A stretch of DNA of 36,124 nt, from positions 58,148 through 94,271 of the forward strand of contig DJEW01000028.1 in NCBI GenBank assembly GCA_002431965.1, read 5' to 3'. Source of the stretch: Clostridiales bacterium UBA5888. GTDB lineage: Bacteria; Bacillota; Clostridia; Oscillospirales; Oscillospiraceae. The position numbers and the translations under genes were made by a program. Under the pieces are notes generated by a model. The model ran no database searches and was not told where the DNA came from. It saw nothing but the letters and a program-made list of their open reading frames with translations. Positions 7,358 through 15,686 of this stretch are shown here, piece after piece; position 1 is the stretch's first letter; the number at the start of each line of letters is the position of its first letter.

Positions 7358-8470
7358 TCAACAGCTGCTACATGACATTGTTCTCTTCTGTTCTCTCGCG
7401 TCAGCGAGCGCCGCATGCTCGGCGCGGACGATCTCGCGCATTTCGTCCCAATGGCGCTCCATGTCGGAGACGAGCTTGAACTGAGTGCGGGCGCGGTCAC
7501 GGTTCTGCTCCGGGCGGTCGATGGAGAAATACACGTCGCCGTTGAGGTAGTCGCCGAGAAAGCGGGTGCCGCACTCGATGGTCATGGTATACGCCCCCTG
7601 ACAAAGCGCGTCTACCTCTGCGCCGGTAAGGCTTGGGCATGCTTCGAGAAAGCCGCGCGTGAATGCGCGGAACAGATCAAGATCGAGACTGACCTTTGAA
7701 AGATCCGGCTCATCCTCGGCGGCGGTCGATGCGCCGAAGCGTATCGCATCGCCGAAGTCGTAGGCGGAAAGCCCGGGCATGACGGTGTCAAGGTCGATGA
7801 CGCAGAGCGCCTTTCGCGTGTTCGCGTCGAAGAGGACGTTGTTTATCTTCGTGTCGTTATGCGTGGCGCGGACGGGCAGCGTGCCGTCCATGCGCATTTT
7901 GTGAAGAGCGCAGGCGCGCTGCTCGCGTTCGAGTGCAAAGGCAATATCCTCGCGCACCTCAGCGGCGCGACCGCGCGCATCGGCTGCTATCGCCGCCCTG
8001 AACTGGCGGTAGCGGTCAGGCGTATTATGAAAGTTGACTATCGTCTCCTCCAGCGTCTCGGCCGGGAAATCGCGCAGGGCATACTGAAAATGCCCGAAGG
8101 CGCGGGCGCTCTCGGCAAAATCCTCCGGCGTTTCAGCGGATTGCAGACATATGCTGTTGTCAACAAAGCGATAGACGCGCCACGCGCCGCCCTCGCCGTC
8201 GTCATAATAATTGTGCCCGTCGAGCGTGTCCATATAGCTTATCATGGCGGTTTTCTCCCCGGGATGCGCGGCAAGATAGGCGCTGATTGCGGACATATTG
8301 TTCATCAACGCGTTCACGTTCGGGAAAACAAACTGGTTTATCCACTGGAGGATATATTTTGCGCCGGTATCCGTTGTGACAAGATACGTCTCGTTTATAT
8401 GCCCGCTCTTTATCTGGACGCAGTCTACTGGCGCGCCCTCCGTCGGGAAATGGAATATAGCCTCTTTCAT
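7358..8470 (-). CDS. APH-fold phosphotransferase, resembling N-acetylhexosamine 1-kinase (NahK)
   Basis: A 370-residue aminoglycoside-phosphotransferase/choline-kinase fold protein. The nucleotide lobe includes SGHINETYLV and KYILQWINQFVFPNV. The catalytic loop THNDTKINNVLFD (His204, Asp206, Asn211) and the metal-binding IDLDT (about 225-229) are intact, followed by YDFGDAIRFGAS. The QWIN..VF opening and HNDTK.NN loop are typical of the NahK-like subgroup, which phosphorylates GlcNAc/GalNAc at C1; a methylthioribose- or homoserine-kinase role cannot be excluded. AAAGGA sits eight bases before the ATG. nagB elsewhere in the window also handles amino sugars, but is not adjacent, so a pathway link is only suggestive. 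Confidence 0.8.
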   Translation of the reverse strand: MKEAIFHFPTEGAPVDCVQIKSGHINETYLVTTDTGAKYILQWINQFVFPNVNALMNNMSAISAYLAAHPGEKTAMISYMDTLDGHNYYDDGEGGAWRVYRFVDNSICLQSAETPEDFAESARAFGHFQYALRDFPAETLEETIVNFHNTPDRYRQFRAAIAADARGRAAEVREDIAFALEREQRACALHKMRMDGTLPVRATHNDTKINNVLFDANTRKALCVIDLDTVMPGLSAYDFGDAIRFGASTAAEDEPDLSKVSLDLDLFRAFTRGFLEACPSLTGAEVDALCQGAYTMTIECGTRFLGDYLNGDVYFSIDRPEQNRDRARTQFKLVSDMERHWDEMREIVRAEHAALADAREQKRTMSCSSC

Positions 8471-8511
8471 AGCTTATGTCCTTTCACTCTTCTATTATAT
8501 ATATATAAGAT

Positions 8512-8537
8512 AAGCTTATTTGCCACAAGCTTATTTG
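8512..8537. repeat. 11-bp direct repeat around the ylmH stop codon
   Basis: AAGCTTATTTG occurs at 8512-8522 and 8527-8537. The second copy covers the ylmH stop codon (minus strand AAATAAGCTT), so the segment looks like a short tandem duplication of the gene end. An AT-rich tract with TATAAT-like boxes for the following kinase gene adjoins it. Confidence 0.5.
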
Positions 8538-9274
8538 AAAATCTCCGCGTATACGAAGAGCCGCCCCTTGCGGGATGTGCCGCCCGTGCCGGTGAGCCGC
8601 CCCTTGCCCACGCCGCGCATGGATACCATATCCCCCTCATGCAGCGCGAGATCTGGCTTGAGGCACTCGGCATAATTGACGCACACGCCGCCCGCGGCGA
8701 TATGCTTTGCTGCCTCGGTGCGCGACATGGAGAACATTCCCGCCGCGACGGCGTCCAGCCGGAGGCTCATAACGGAGAAGCTGACCTCCTTCACCTCGCG
8801 CACCGGGTCGGGAACATCTGCGGGTGCGATTTGCTCCGCCGTCACGCCGCAGCGCCCCACCTTGTCGAGCGTGAGCAGATGCGCGGTGACAGACGGCATG
8901 CAGAAGACATAGGCGCGGTCATTTTGCACCCAGATGTCGCCCAGCCACTCGCGCCCGATGCCCATAGCGAGCAGCGCGCCCATGTAATCCCTATGCCCGG
9001 GCGCGCCGAAATGCGCCGTAAATGCTATCGCATCTATATACTCCGCCGGATCAAAGCTCTCCTCATCCATATAATACGGCAGGAAAAACGCCGCTGTGCG
9101 TTCGCACTCCGCACGTCCGCCGGAAAAAACCGGCGGCACAGCCGCGTGTTTGCCCCAGCTTTCCAGCTCATAGCGCTCCGCCGGGGTGAGAAAGCCGGTG
9201 TGCGTCAGCTTGCCCGTCCTGTCACAGCGCGTGGAAAGATCCTCCGCGCGGCGCAAAAGCTCATCTCTTTCCAT
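8531..9274 (-). CDS. ylmH: YlmH-type S4-domain RNA-binding protein
   Basis: A 247-residue protein. The N-terminal part (MERDELLRRAEDLSTRC, FLTPAERYEL) and middle domain (GAPGHRDYMGALLAMGIGREWLGDIWV) match YlmH. A C-terminal S4 domain covers about 165-230: SLRLDAVAAGMFSMSRTEAA, then GGVCVNYAECLKPDLALHEGD. In Bacillus subtilis YlmH binds the 50S subunit and can act in ribosome-associated quality control. The start at 9274 lies 14 bases inside the upstream GTPase-NYN gene, so translation is probably coupled. In most Firmicutes ylmH lies in the division (ylm/divIVA) cluster; its place here is unusual. Confidence 0.9.
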   Translation of the reverse strand: MERDELLRRAEDLSTRCDRTGKLTHTGFLTPAERYELESWGKHAAVPPVFSGGRAECERTAAFFLPYYMDEESFDPAEYIDAIAFTAHFGAPGHRDYMGALLAMGIGREWLGDIWVQNDRAYVFCMPSVTAHLLTLDKVGRCGVTAEQIAPADVPDPVREVKEVSFSVMSLRLDAVAAGMFSMSRTEAAKHIAAGGVCVNYAECLKPDLALHEGDMVSMRGVGKGRLTGTGGTSRKGRLFVYAEIFK

Positions 9275-11852
9275 CTTCAAGCCTCGTTGTATGTGCGTTT
9301 TTGTTCGTTGCGTCCAGTATCTCCGCGATGCGGGCGCTCGTCCACTCCAGCTCCGCGATAAATTCCTTCGCCGAGCAGCGAAGCACGCCGGAACGCAGGG
9401 CGGAGAGGCGGATAAGACTGTCGTTTGTGACGACGCGAACGTCGTAATTCTTACCGATCCCGTTTGCGAGACGTTCAATGTACATATCCGCAGTCTCGCC
9501 CATGTTGGTATAAGCGACGCGGATATTGTGGTACTCCCCGCGCGCCGAACCGCTGTCCGGTGTGCGGTATGCATCGAACACAAGCACCGTCTCGTTTTTC
9601 GTATAGCCCGCGTAGCTGGAGAGTATATCCGCCAGACGTGTGCGGGCAAGATCCATGCTGCCTGCGGCGAGCGCTTTGAGGGCGTCCCATGCGAAGATGA
9701 GATTATACCCATCGACAATGACATACTGCTTTCTGGGCGCGGCGTCCGTCTGCGCCGCCGGGGCGGCGTTGACGCGCGCCGCCGTATACGACGGGCGCTT
9801 TATCGGACCGAATTCCCGCTCCATTATCGCTTCAAGCTCACGCTCGTCAATGCTGACGGCGCGGCGCACCGCAGCGGGGACAATATCCTTCACCTCACGC
9901 TGCGGCGCAAGGACGGAGTCAAGATGCATATAGTTCTTGACCTCATCCCAGCGGACGTTGAAGCCTGCACCGTGTGCGCAGAACACCGAATCGGGCGTAT
10001 TTTCCGTGTCGGCAAGCGGGTCATAGCCTATGGAATCGACCACGGCGCGCTGATTCCGGCATGGACGGTAGCTGTCAAAGCGGAGGGAGAGACGCCCGCG
10101 TCCGTGGGTGTAGGCAACAAGCTCATTAGCATAGCCGTTCATCGCGGAAACGCTCGCCGCGCCGGTAAGGCGCATAAAGCCGCCGTCCTCCTCCGGCGAT
10201 GAAAATTCGGCGTTCATGGCGCGAAGGTCGGAGATCGCGCGGCCGAGCTGCTCCGCCGGAACGGCAAGCATGAAGGCGTAATACGGCTCTAATAGTACGC
10301 TCTCCGCCTGCATGAGCCCCTGGCGTATCGCGCGGTAGGTCGCCTGGCGGAAGTCGCCGCCCTCGGTGTGCTTGAGATGCGCGCGCCCTGCGGCGAGCGT
10401 TATTTTCATATCGGTTATGGGCGAGCCGGTCAGCACCCCTCTGTGCGGCTTTTCGAGAATATGGCTGAGGATAAGCCGCTGCCAGTTGCCGTCCAGCTCG
10501 TCCTCGCTGACGGCGGAGTCAACCACTATGCCGCTGCCGCGCGGCAGCGGCTCAAGCAGCAGGTGCACCTCGGCATAGTGGCGCAGAGGCTCGAAGTGCC
10601 CCACGCCCTCGACCTTATTGGCAATAGTCTCCCGGTACAATATGTGCCCGGCGTCAAGCTCCACGTCGAGATCAAAGCGCTCCTTGACAAGGCTTTTGAA
10701 AATCTCCGTCTGCACTTTTCCCATGAGCTGCACGGAAATGGAGCGCGAGGTCTGCTCCCACGCTATGTGAAGCTGAGGATCCTCCTCCTGCAAAAGCAAT
10801 AGCTTAGGCAGCGCGACGCGCGCGTCCACCCCGGCAGGTAGGATGACGCGGTAGCTCATCACGCCCTCCGACGCGGCGGCAGCGGAATCAGTCTGCACGC
10901 CAAGTCCCTCGCCGGGATATGTCTCGGTAAGCCCCAACGCGGCGCAAATCTGCCCCGCGCGGACGGTATCGACCGTGTCGTACTTCATGCCGGAGTATAT
11001 GCGCAGCTGGGTTATCTTCTCCTCATGCCGCGCGCCGTCCGCCCCTATATATATAATAGTAGAGCGCACGGAAATCTCGCCGCCCGTGATCTTCATAAAC
11101 GTAATGCGCCGTTCCTGCACGTCGCGCGCGATCTTATAGACGCGGGCGGCAAAATCATCGCGCCATTCACACGGTGGGATATACCGCGCAAGCGCATCCA
11201 GCAGCGCTTCCACACCGTCAAGCTTCAGACCCGAGCCGAAAAAGCAGGGCGTAAGCTCCCGCGTGGCGATAAGCGCGGCAATATCCGCATCGGCAAAAGC
11301 AGCGGTGCGAGCGTAAACGTCCATGGCGCGCTCCCCCGTGAGCGCGATCGCCTCATCCCGCGCGGGCGCTGGCAGCGTGAAGTCCGCGCAGGTATCGCCG
11401 AGCCTTGCGGTGAGGCCCGCCATAATAGCGGCGTGATCCGCGTTCGCCAGATCCATCTTCGTCACAAACACGATGCACGGCACGTTATATCGCCGCAGCA
11501 GCGCCCACAGCGTCTCCGTGTGCGCCTGCACCCCGTCCGTCCCGCTCACGACGAGCACTGCACAGTCCAGCACGGAGAGCGTGCGCTCCGTCTCGGCGGA
11601 AAAGTCAACATGACCGGGCGTGTCCAGCAGCGTGAACACCCTGCCGCCGTACTCGAACACCGCCTGCTTGGAAAATATAGTTATCCCTCGCTCACGTTCG
11701 AGCCAGTGCGTATCCAGATAGCTGTCGCGCCGATCAACACGCCCGAGTTTTTTTGTTTTGCCGGAGATGTAGAGCATCGCTTCCGTGAGCGTGGTCTTGC
11801 CCGCGTCAACATGCGCCAGCACCCCGGCCGTAATATCTCTTTCGTTTTTCAT
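9261..11852 (-). CDS. TetM/EF-G-like ribosomal GTPase fused to a C-terminal NYN (YacP/Rae1-like) nuclease domain
   Basis: An 863-residue fusion. Residues 1-600 follow the ribosomal-protection GTPase plan: G1 AHVDAGKT (13-20), switch RERGIT (53-58), G3 DTPGH (77-81), G4 TKMD (131-134), then EF-G-like domains II-V. The domain IV tip, where TetM carries YSPVST, reads HLKHTEGGDF (492-501), so tetracycline displacement is doubtful. A segment near 620-650 (PDSVFCAHGAGF) leads to a linker. Residues 707-863 form a YacP/NYN domain with acidic positions in VDGYN (Asp714), FDAYR (Asp760), TADM (Asp789) and TND (Asp811). Rae1/YacP cleaves mRNA in the ribosomal A site, so the fusion suggests GTPase-delivered mRNA cleavage (inference). 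ATG at 11852 is chosen because the G domain begins at once; a 153-residue upstream extension is not protein-like. No clear ribosome site is seen. Confidence 0.88.
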   Translation of the reverse strand: MKNERDITAGVLAHVDAGKTTLTEAMLYISGKTKKLGRVDRRDSYLDTHWLERERGITIFSKQAVFEYGGRVFTLLDTPGHVDFSAETERTLSVLDCAVLVVSGTDGVQAHTETLWALLRRYNVPCIVFVTKMDLANADHAAIMAGLTARLGDTCADFTLPAPARDEAIALTGERAMDVYARTAAFADADIAALIATRELTPCFFGSGLKLDGVEALLDALARYIPPCEWRDDFAARVYKIARDVQERRITFMKITGGEISVRSTIIYIGADGARHEEKITQLRIYSGMKYDTVDTVRAGQICAALGLTETYPGEGLGVQTDSAAAASEGVMSYRVILPAGVDARVALPKLLLLQEEDPQLHIAWEQTSRSISVQLMGKVQTEIFKSLVKERFDLDVELDAGHILYRETIANKVEGVGHFEPLRHYAEVHLLLEPLPRGSGIVVDSAVSEDELDGNWQRLILSHILEKPHRGVLTGSPITDMKITLAAGRAHLKHTEGGDFRQATYRAIRQGLMQAESVLLEPYYAFMLAVPAEQLGRAISDLRAMNAEFSSPEEDGGFMRLTGAASVSAMNGYANELVAYTHGRGRLSLRFDSYRPCRNQRAVVDSIGYDPLADTENTPDSVFCAHGAGFNVRWDEVKNYMHLDSVLAPQREVKDIVPAAVRRAVSIDERELEAIMEREFGPIKRPSYTAARVNAAPAAQTDAAPRKQYVIVDGYNLIFAWDALKALAAGSMDLARTRLADILSSYAGYTKNETVLVFDAYRTPDSGSARGEYHNIRVAYTNMGETADMYIERLANGIGKNYDVRVVTNDSLIRLSALRSGVLRCSAKEFIAELEWTSARIAEILDATNKNAHTTRLEDGKR

Positions 11853-11987
11853 GTAGGTTATTTTAACAGTTTGGGGCAAAAATATCAATATTAACCTAAG
11901 CTTTGCGGCTTGGTTAACATAACCTGTAACTACTGCGTAAAAAAATATATATTTTTTTGAAACTTTGACTAGGAATTTTGTAAAAGC

Positions 11988-12041
11988 TATGTTATAATTT
12001 GAAGAGTATTGTGTGTTACTATGTCCTGACACAACCTGACA
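11988..12041 (+). promoter_or_regulatory. Extended -10 promoter and CCTGACA direct repeats before the two-component genes
   Basis: TGTTATAAT (TATAAT at 11993-11998 with a TG one base before it) is an extended -10 box. A second reading is TTGACT (11965-11970), a 17-base spacer, then TATGTT (11988-11993). Downstream, CCTGACA occurs at 12025-12031 and 12035-12041, one helical turn apart, a plausible autoregulatory site for the OmpR-type regulator, 35 bases before its ATG. Confidence 0.55.
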
Positions 12042-12075
12042 TGCTTTTATAACTTCTGTACGGGAGGTCATAAAT

Positions 12076-12765
12076 ATGAAGAAGATATTAGTTCTTGAGG
12101 ATGAGCCCAACATCCGCAGCTTTGTTGTGATAAACCTGCGCCGCAGCGGGTATGAGCCGATAGAGGCGGAAAACGGCATGATGGCGCTGGAAAAGCTGAA
12201 GGTCAATCCTGACATATGCATGGCGCTGCTGGATGTAATGCTGCCGGACATCGACGGTTTCGAGGTATGCCGCCGGATACGTGCGACAGGCTCGAAGATG
12301 GGCATAATCATGCTGACGGCGAAAAGTCAGGAGATAGACAAGGTAACGGGGCTGATGACCGGCGCGGACGACTATGTGACAAAGCCGTTCTCCCCCGCCG
12401 AGCTTACCGCCCGTGTCGATGCGCTCATCCGCCGTCTCGGCATCGGCGACGACGACAAATCCAGCAGCGAGATAGCAAGCGGTCCCTTTGTGCTGAACAC
12501 GCGCAACCGCACGCTTGAAAAGAATGGGCAGCGGCTGAAGCTGACGCAGATAGAATACATGCTGATGAAGCTTTTTATGGAGAATCCCGGCAAGGCGATG
12601 AGCCGCGAGGATATACTTGCCGCAGTGTGGGGCAACGACTTCACCGGCGAGCTGAAGACCGTGGATGTGAACATCCGCAGGCTTCGCATAAAGATCGAAT
12701 CCGACCCGACAGAGCCGGAATACCTCACGACCGTGTGGGGCTATGGCTACAAGTGGGGGTACTGA
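12076..12765 (+). CDS. OmpR/PhoB-family response regulator
   Basis: A 229-residue two-domain regulator. The receiver has acidic Glu9-Asp10, phosphoacceptor Asp53 in ALLDVMLPDIDG, Thr81 in MLTAK and Lys103 in VTKPF. The winged-helix output domain (about 128-229) contains RLKLTQIEYMLMKLF, MSREDILAAVWG and TVDVNIRRLRIKIE, ending TTVWGYGYKWGY. GGGAGG lies nine bases before the ATG. The histidine kinase gene follows after 36 bases. The signal and targets are unknown. The two genes head a plus-strand cluster of housekeeping genes running to cysS. Confidence 0.95.
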   Translation: MKKILVLEDEPNIRSFVVINLRRSGYEPIEAENGMMALEKLKVNPDICMALLDVMLPDIDGFEVCRRIRATGSKMGIIMLTAKSQEIDKVTGLMTGADDYVTKPFSPAELTARVDALIRRLGIGDDDKSSSEIASGPFVLNTRNRTLEKNGQRLKLTQIEYMLMKLFMENPGKAMSREDILAAVWGNDFTGELKTVDVNIRRLRIKIESDPTEPEYLTTVWGYGYKWGY

Positions 12766-12801
12766 TTTTTCCGCGCTCCCCAATTTTCAGAAAAGGCAGG
12801 T

Positions 12802-13824
12802 ATGCGGCGGCTCGCGCCGCATGAAGGATATATGTTCAAATCTCTCAAGGGGCAGCTTATGGCGTCGTCCGTGGCTGCGATCGTTCTGCTGCTGCTGAGC
12901 GTCTGGCTTATCACGCGCAGCTATCTCGGCTGGGGCATTGCGATACTTGGTATCGTGTGCGTATACATCATTCTGGTGAACATCTGGTTTTGGCGCTGCG
13001 TGTCCATGCCGATACAGGAGCTGACGGGTTTTGCCAGGCGCATCGCCGGCGGCAGCTACGGCATAAAGCTGGAGGACAAATACGACAACGAGCTTGGCAG
13101 TCTCACCGCTGAGATAAACGATATGTCCGAGAAGGTCGCCGTGGCAGAAAAATCAAGGACGGAATTTATCTCCCAGGTGTCGCACGAGCTGCGCACACCG
13201 CTGACCGCCATAACCGGCTGGGCGGAGACCATCGCCTATGACCCTGCCGTGCAGGGCGATTCTCTGCGCGGGATAAACATCATTTCAAAAGAGGCCGAGC
13301 GTCTGACGGGCATGGTGTCGGAGCTTTTGGAATTCACACGCATTCAGGACGGGCGCTTCAATCTGCGCGTGGAGCTTATCGACATTGCAGCCGAGCTGGA
13401 GGACGCGCTTTTCACCTATGGCGAGCTTATAAAGCAGGCGGGCATGAAGATAAACTACACCCCGCCTCCCACGGAGATCCCGCTCATTCCCGGCGACCCG
13501 GAGCGGCTCAAGCAGGTGTTTCTCAATCTTCTGGACAACGCCGCCAAGCACGGCGGCGACGGAGACACGGTGGATGTGGCGCTCTTTGCCGACGCTTCCG
13601 GCGTGCACATCACCTTCCGCGACCATGGGCACGGCATACCCGAGGCGGAGCTGCCGCACGTGAAGGAGAAATTCTACAAGGGCAGCTCGAAAAACCGCGG
13701 CACGGGCATAGGGCTTTCCGTGTGCGACGAGATCATCACCCGCCACAACGGCGAGCTGAAAATAGAAAACGCCGAGGGCGGCGGATGTAAAGTGACCGTC
13801 ACGCTGCCGCTCACGGCAAAATAA
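12802..13824 (+). CDS. Membrane sensor histidine kinase (HAMP-HisKA-HATPase)
   Basis: A 340-residue kinase paired with the preceding regulator. Two transmembrane helices (about 19-37 and 43-65) are separated by only about five residues, so there is almost no extracytoplasmic sensor. A HAMP domain follows (66-118, MPIQELTGFARRIAGG), then HisKA with SQVSHELRTPLTAITGW (His128), and the ATPase domain with N box LLDNAAKH, GHGIP and GTGIGLSVC. The start is uncertain: ATG at 12802 has AAAGG six bases upstream, while ATG at 12832 (MFKSLKG) has AAGGA three bases upstream. The short loop implies it senses the membrane or a partner protein. Confidence 0.92.
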   Translation: MRRLAPHEGYMFKSLKGQLMASSVAAIVLLLLSVWLITRSYLGWGIAILGIVCVYIILVNIWFWRCVSMPIQELTGFARRIAGGSYGIKLEDKYDNELGSLTAEINDMSEKVAVAEKSRTEFISQVSHELRTPLTAITGWAETIAYDPAVQGDSLRGINIISKEAERLTGMVSELLEFTRIQDGRFNLRVELIDIAAELEDALFTYGELIKQAGMKINYTPPPTEIPLIPGDPERLKQVFLNLLDNAAKHGGDGDTVDVALFADASGVHITFRDHGHGIPEAELPHVKEKFYKGSSKNRGTGIGLSVCDEIITRHNGELKIENAEGGGCKVTVTLPLTAK

Positions 13825-13853
13825 TTTTCACATATTCAAGGACGTAAAAACAT

Positions 13854-14807
13854 ATGCCAGACAAAGCAAAAAAACAATCGTTCCGCACCTCCATCGGCGG
13901 TCAGGCGCTTATAGAGGGCATCATGATGCGCGGTCCGAAAAAGCAGGCGATCGTCTGCCGCACGGCGGACGGGCTTGTAGAAAAGACCGAGGATCTGAAA
14001 TTCATAAAGGATAAGTACCCGGTGCTGGGTCTGCCGCTGATACGCGGCTGCGCCATTTTCCTGTCGTCTCTTGTGAAGGGAATGCAGGCGCTGACGTACT
14101 CCGCCTCACTGGTGCCGCTCGAGGAGCAGGGCGAGCCTGATAAGCTCGACCAGTGGATAGAAAAGCATTTTCCCGAGGACAAGGCGCAAAAGCTCATCAT
14201 AGGCACGGCCGTCGTGCTGGGTATCGCGCTGTCGCTGTTTCTCTTCATCTTCCTGCCGGCGTTCACTGTCGGGCTCTTTCCCGCGCTGAAAGAAAGCCAT
14301 GTCGTGCGCAACCTTTCCGAGGGCGTGGTGAGGGTGATAATACTGCTTGTATATATGCGCCTTTGCTGCCTTTCGCCGGATGTGAAGCGGCTTTTCTCCT
14401 ACCATGGCGCGGAACACAAGACCATATTCTGCTATGAGCACGGCAAGGAGCTTACGGTGGAAAACGTCCGCCCGGAGTCGCGCTTTCATCCCCGCTGCGG
14501 CACGAGCTTTCTCCTTGTCGTGGTGGTGGTGAGCATACTTGTCAACTCCGTCGTGCGCGCAGACAACAGCTTTCTGCGCATGGCGTACCATCTGCTGCTG
14601 CTGCCTGTCGTTGTGGGCATCAGCTATGAGATAAACCGCTGGTGCGGACTGCATGACAACTGGCTGTCCGCGGCGCTGTCCGCGCCGGGCAAGTGGCTGC
14701 AGCACATGACGACAAACGAGCCGGACGACGGCATGATAGAGTGCGCGATACGCGCGATGCAGCTTGTCATCCCCGAGGAAAAGGGCAGCGACGAGTGGGG
14801 CAGGTGA
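13854..14807 (+). CDS. yqhQ: YqhQ family membrane protein (DUF1385)
   Basis: A 317-residue protein of the DUF1385 family. It has the diagnostic N-terminal IGGQALIEGIMMRGP motif, two hydrophobic stretches near 115-140 and 150-175, a conserved SYHGAEHKTIFCYE segment, PRCGTSF, and two more hydrophobic helices near 220-260. The HGAEH and C-rich segments suggest metal binding, but the biochemical role of the family is not established. Its position directly before prmC is common in Clostridia. AAGGA precedes the ATG by 11 bases. Confidence 0.9.
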   Translation: MPDKAKKQSFRTSIGGQALIEGIMMRGPKKQAIVCRTADGLVEKTEDLKFIKDKYPVLGLPLIRGCAIFLSSLVKGMQALTYSASLVPLEEQGEPDKLDQWIEKHFPEDKAQKLIIGTAVVLGIALSLFLFIFLPAFTVGLFPALKESHVVRNLSEGVVRVIILLVYMRLCCLSPDVKRLFSYHGAEHKTIFCYEHGKELTVENVRPESRFHPRCGTSFLLVVVVVSILVNSVVRADNSFLRMAYHLLLLPVVVGISYEINRWCGLHDNWLSAALSAPGKWLQHMTTNEPDDGMIECAIRAMQLVIPEEKGSDEWGR

Positions 14808-14817
14808 AGCTTCAATA

Positions 14818-15672
14818 ATGAGGACATATAACGACATATATCTTTCCGCGCGCAATCTTCTGCGCCAAAGCGGAATAGAAGGGTTCAGTCTGGAGGCAAA
14901 GCTGCTTGTCGCGGGCGCAGCAGGCAAGACCGTTCCCCAGCTGCTGCGCGACATGAACCTTTACGCAAGCAACCAGATAGAAGACACCGTCACGGATTAC
15001 ATCGCCCGCCGCCTGCGCGGCGAGCCGGTGGCGTACATAACCGGGTCGTGGGAGTTTTACGGACTGCCCATCATCACAACGCCGGACGTGCTCATCCCCC
15101 GGATGGACACGGAGGTGCTCGTGGACACGGTGAAAGAGCTGCTTACGGGCAGGAAGATGGACGCGCGTATACTCGATCTCTGCTGCGGCAGCGGGTGCAT
15201 CACCTGCGCCATTGCGCGCGAGATGCCTGCAACGCGCTTTGTCTCCATCGACATCAGCGCCAGCGCCATTGAGGTCTGCCGGCGCAACGTCGGGGCGCTC
15301 AGGCTCGTGTCGCGCGTGATATGCATGCAGGCGGACGCGCTGTCCTCTCCCCCGCTCGGCATCGGCGATTTTGACGTCATCGTGTCGAACCCGCCGTATA
15401 TAGCGTCGGATGAGATAAAGTCCCTTGACCCGTCAGTGAAGGACTTTGAGCCGGTCTGGGCGCTCGACGGCGGCGAGGATGGGCTGAAATTCTACAAATC
15501 CATCATAAAATACTGGAAGTCTCTGCTGCGTCCGGGCGGCTGGCTGCTGTTTGAGGTCGGCGAGGGGCAGTCCGGCGATGTGCGCGAAATGCTGCGTTCG
15601 GCAGGGTTTGAGCACACCGGAACAAGAAAGGATACGCTCGGCGTTGAACGTGTCGTATTCGGCAGGATATAA
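14818..15672 (+). CDS. prmC: Peptide chain release factor N5-glutamine methyltransferase
   Basis: A 284-residue SAM-dependent methyltransferase that modifies the GGQ glutamine of release factors. The helical N-terminal domain (YLSARNLLRQSGIEGFSLEA) recognises the substrate; the SAM site is LDLCCGSGC (119-127); the glutamine-binding NPPY is at 191-194. The linker GEPVAYITGSWEFYGL is typical of PrmC. ATG at 14818 is chosen because AGGTGA lies ten bases upstream, overlapping the yqhQ stop; an earlier in-frame ATG inside yqhQ has no ribosome site. It is one of a run of closely spaced plus-strand genes. Confidence 0.95.
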   Translation: MRTYNDIYLSARNLLRQSGIEGFSLEAKLLVAGAAGKTVPQLLRDMNLYASNQIEDTVTDYIARRLRGEPVAYITGSWEFYGLPIITTPDVLIPRMDTEVLVDTVKELLTGRKMDARILDLCCGSGCITCAIAREMPATRFVSIDISASAIEVCRRNVGALRLVSRVICMQADALSSPPLGIGDFDVIVSNPPYIASDEIKSLDPSVKDFEPVWALDGGEDGLKFYKSIIKYWKSLLRPGGWLLFEVGEGQSGDVREMLRSAGFEHTGTRKDTLGVERVVFGRI

Positions 15673-15686
15673 AGAGGAGGATCACC

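Noticed and set aside
7859..9361. Plus-strand open frame of 500 codons
   Set aside because: Antisense shadow of the APH-fold kinase and ylmH genes; Arg/His/Ala-rich text without a domain or ribosome site. Such frames are common in GC-rich DNA.
9186..10202. Plus-strand open frame of 338 codons
   Set aside because: Antisense to the GTPase-NYN gene and ylmH start; composition is that of a reverse-complement frame.
9261..11852. Tetracycline resistance gene
   Set aside because: The resemblance to TetM is real, but the domain IV tip loop is replaced and a nuclease domain is added, so resistance is not claimed.
11853..12311. N-terminal extension of the GTPase-NYN frame
   Set aside because: The extra 153 codons run antisense into the response regulator and across its promoter; the conserved protein begins at MKNERDITAG.
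15620..15686. LexA/SOS box before recA
   Set aside because: GAACGTGTCGTATTC resembles half a site only, and is the coding end of prmC.
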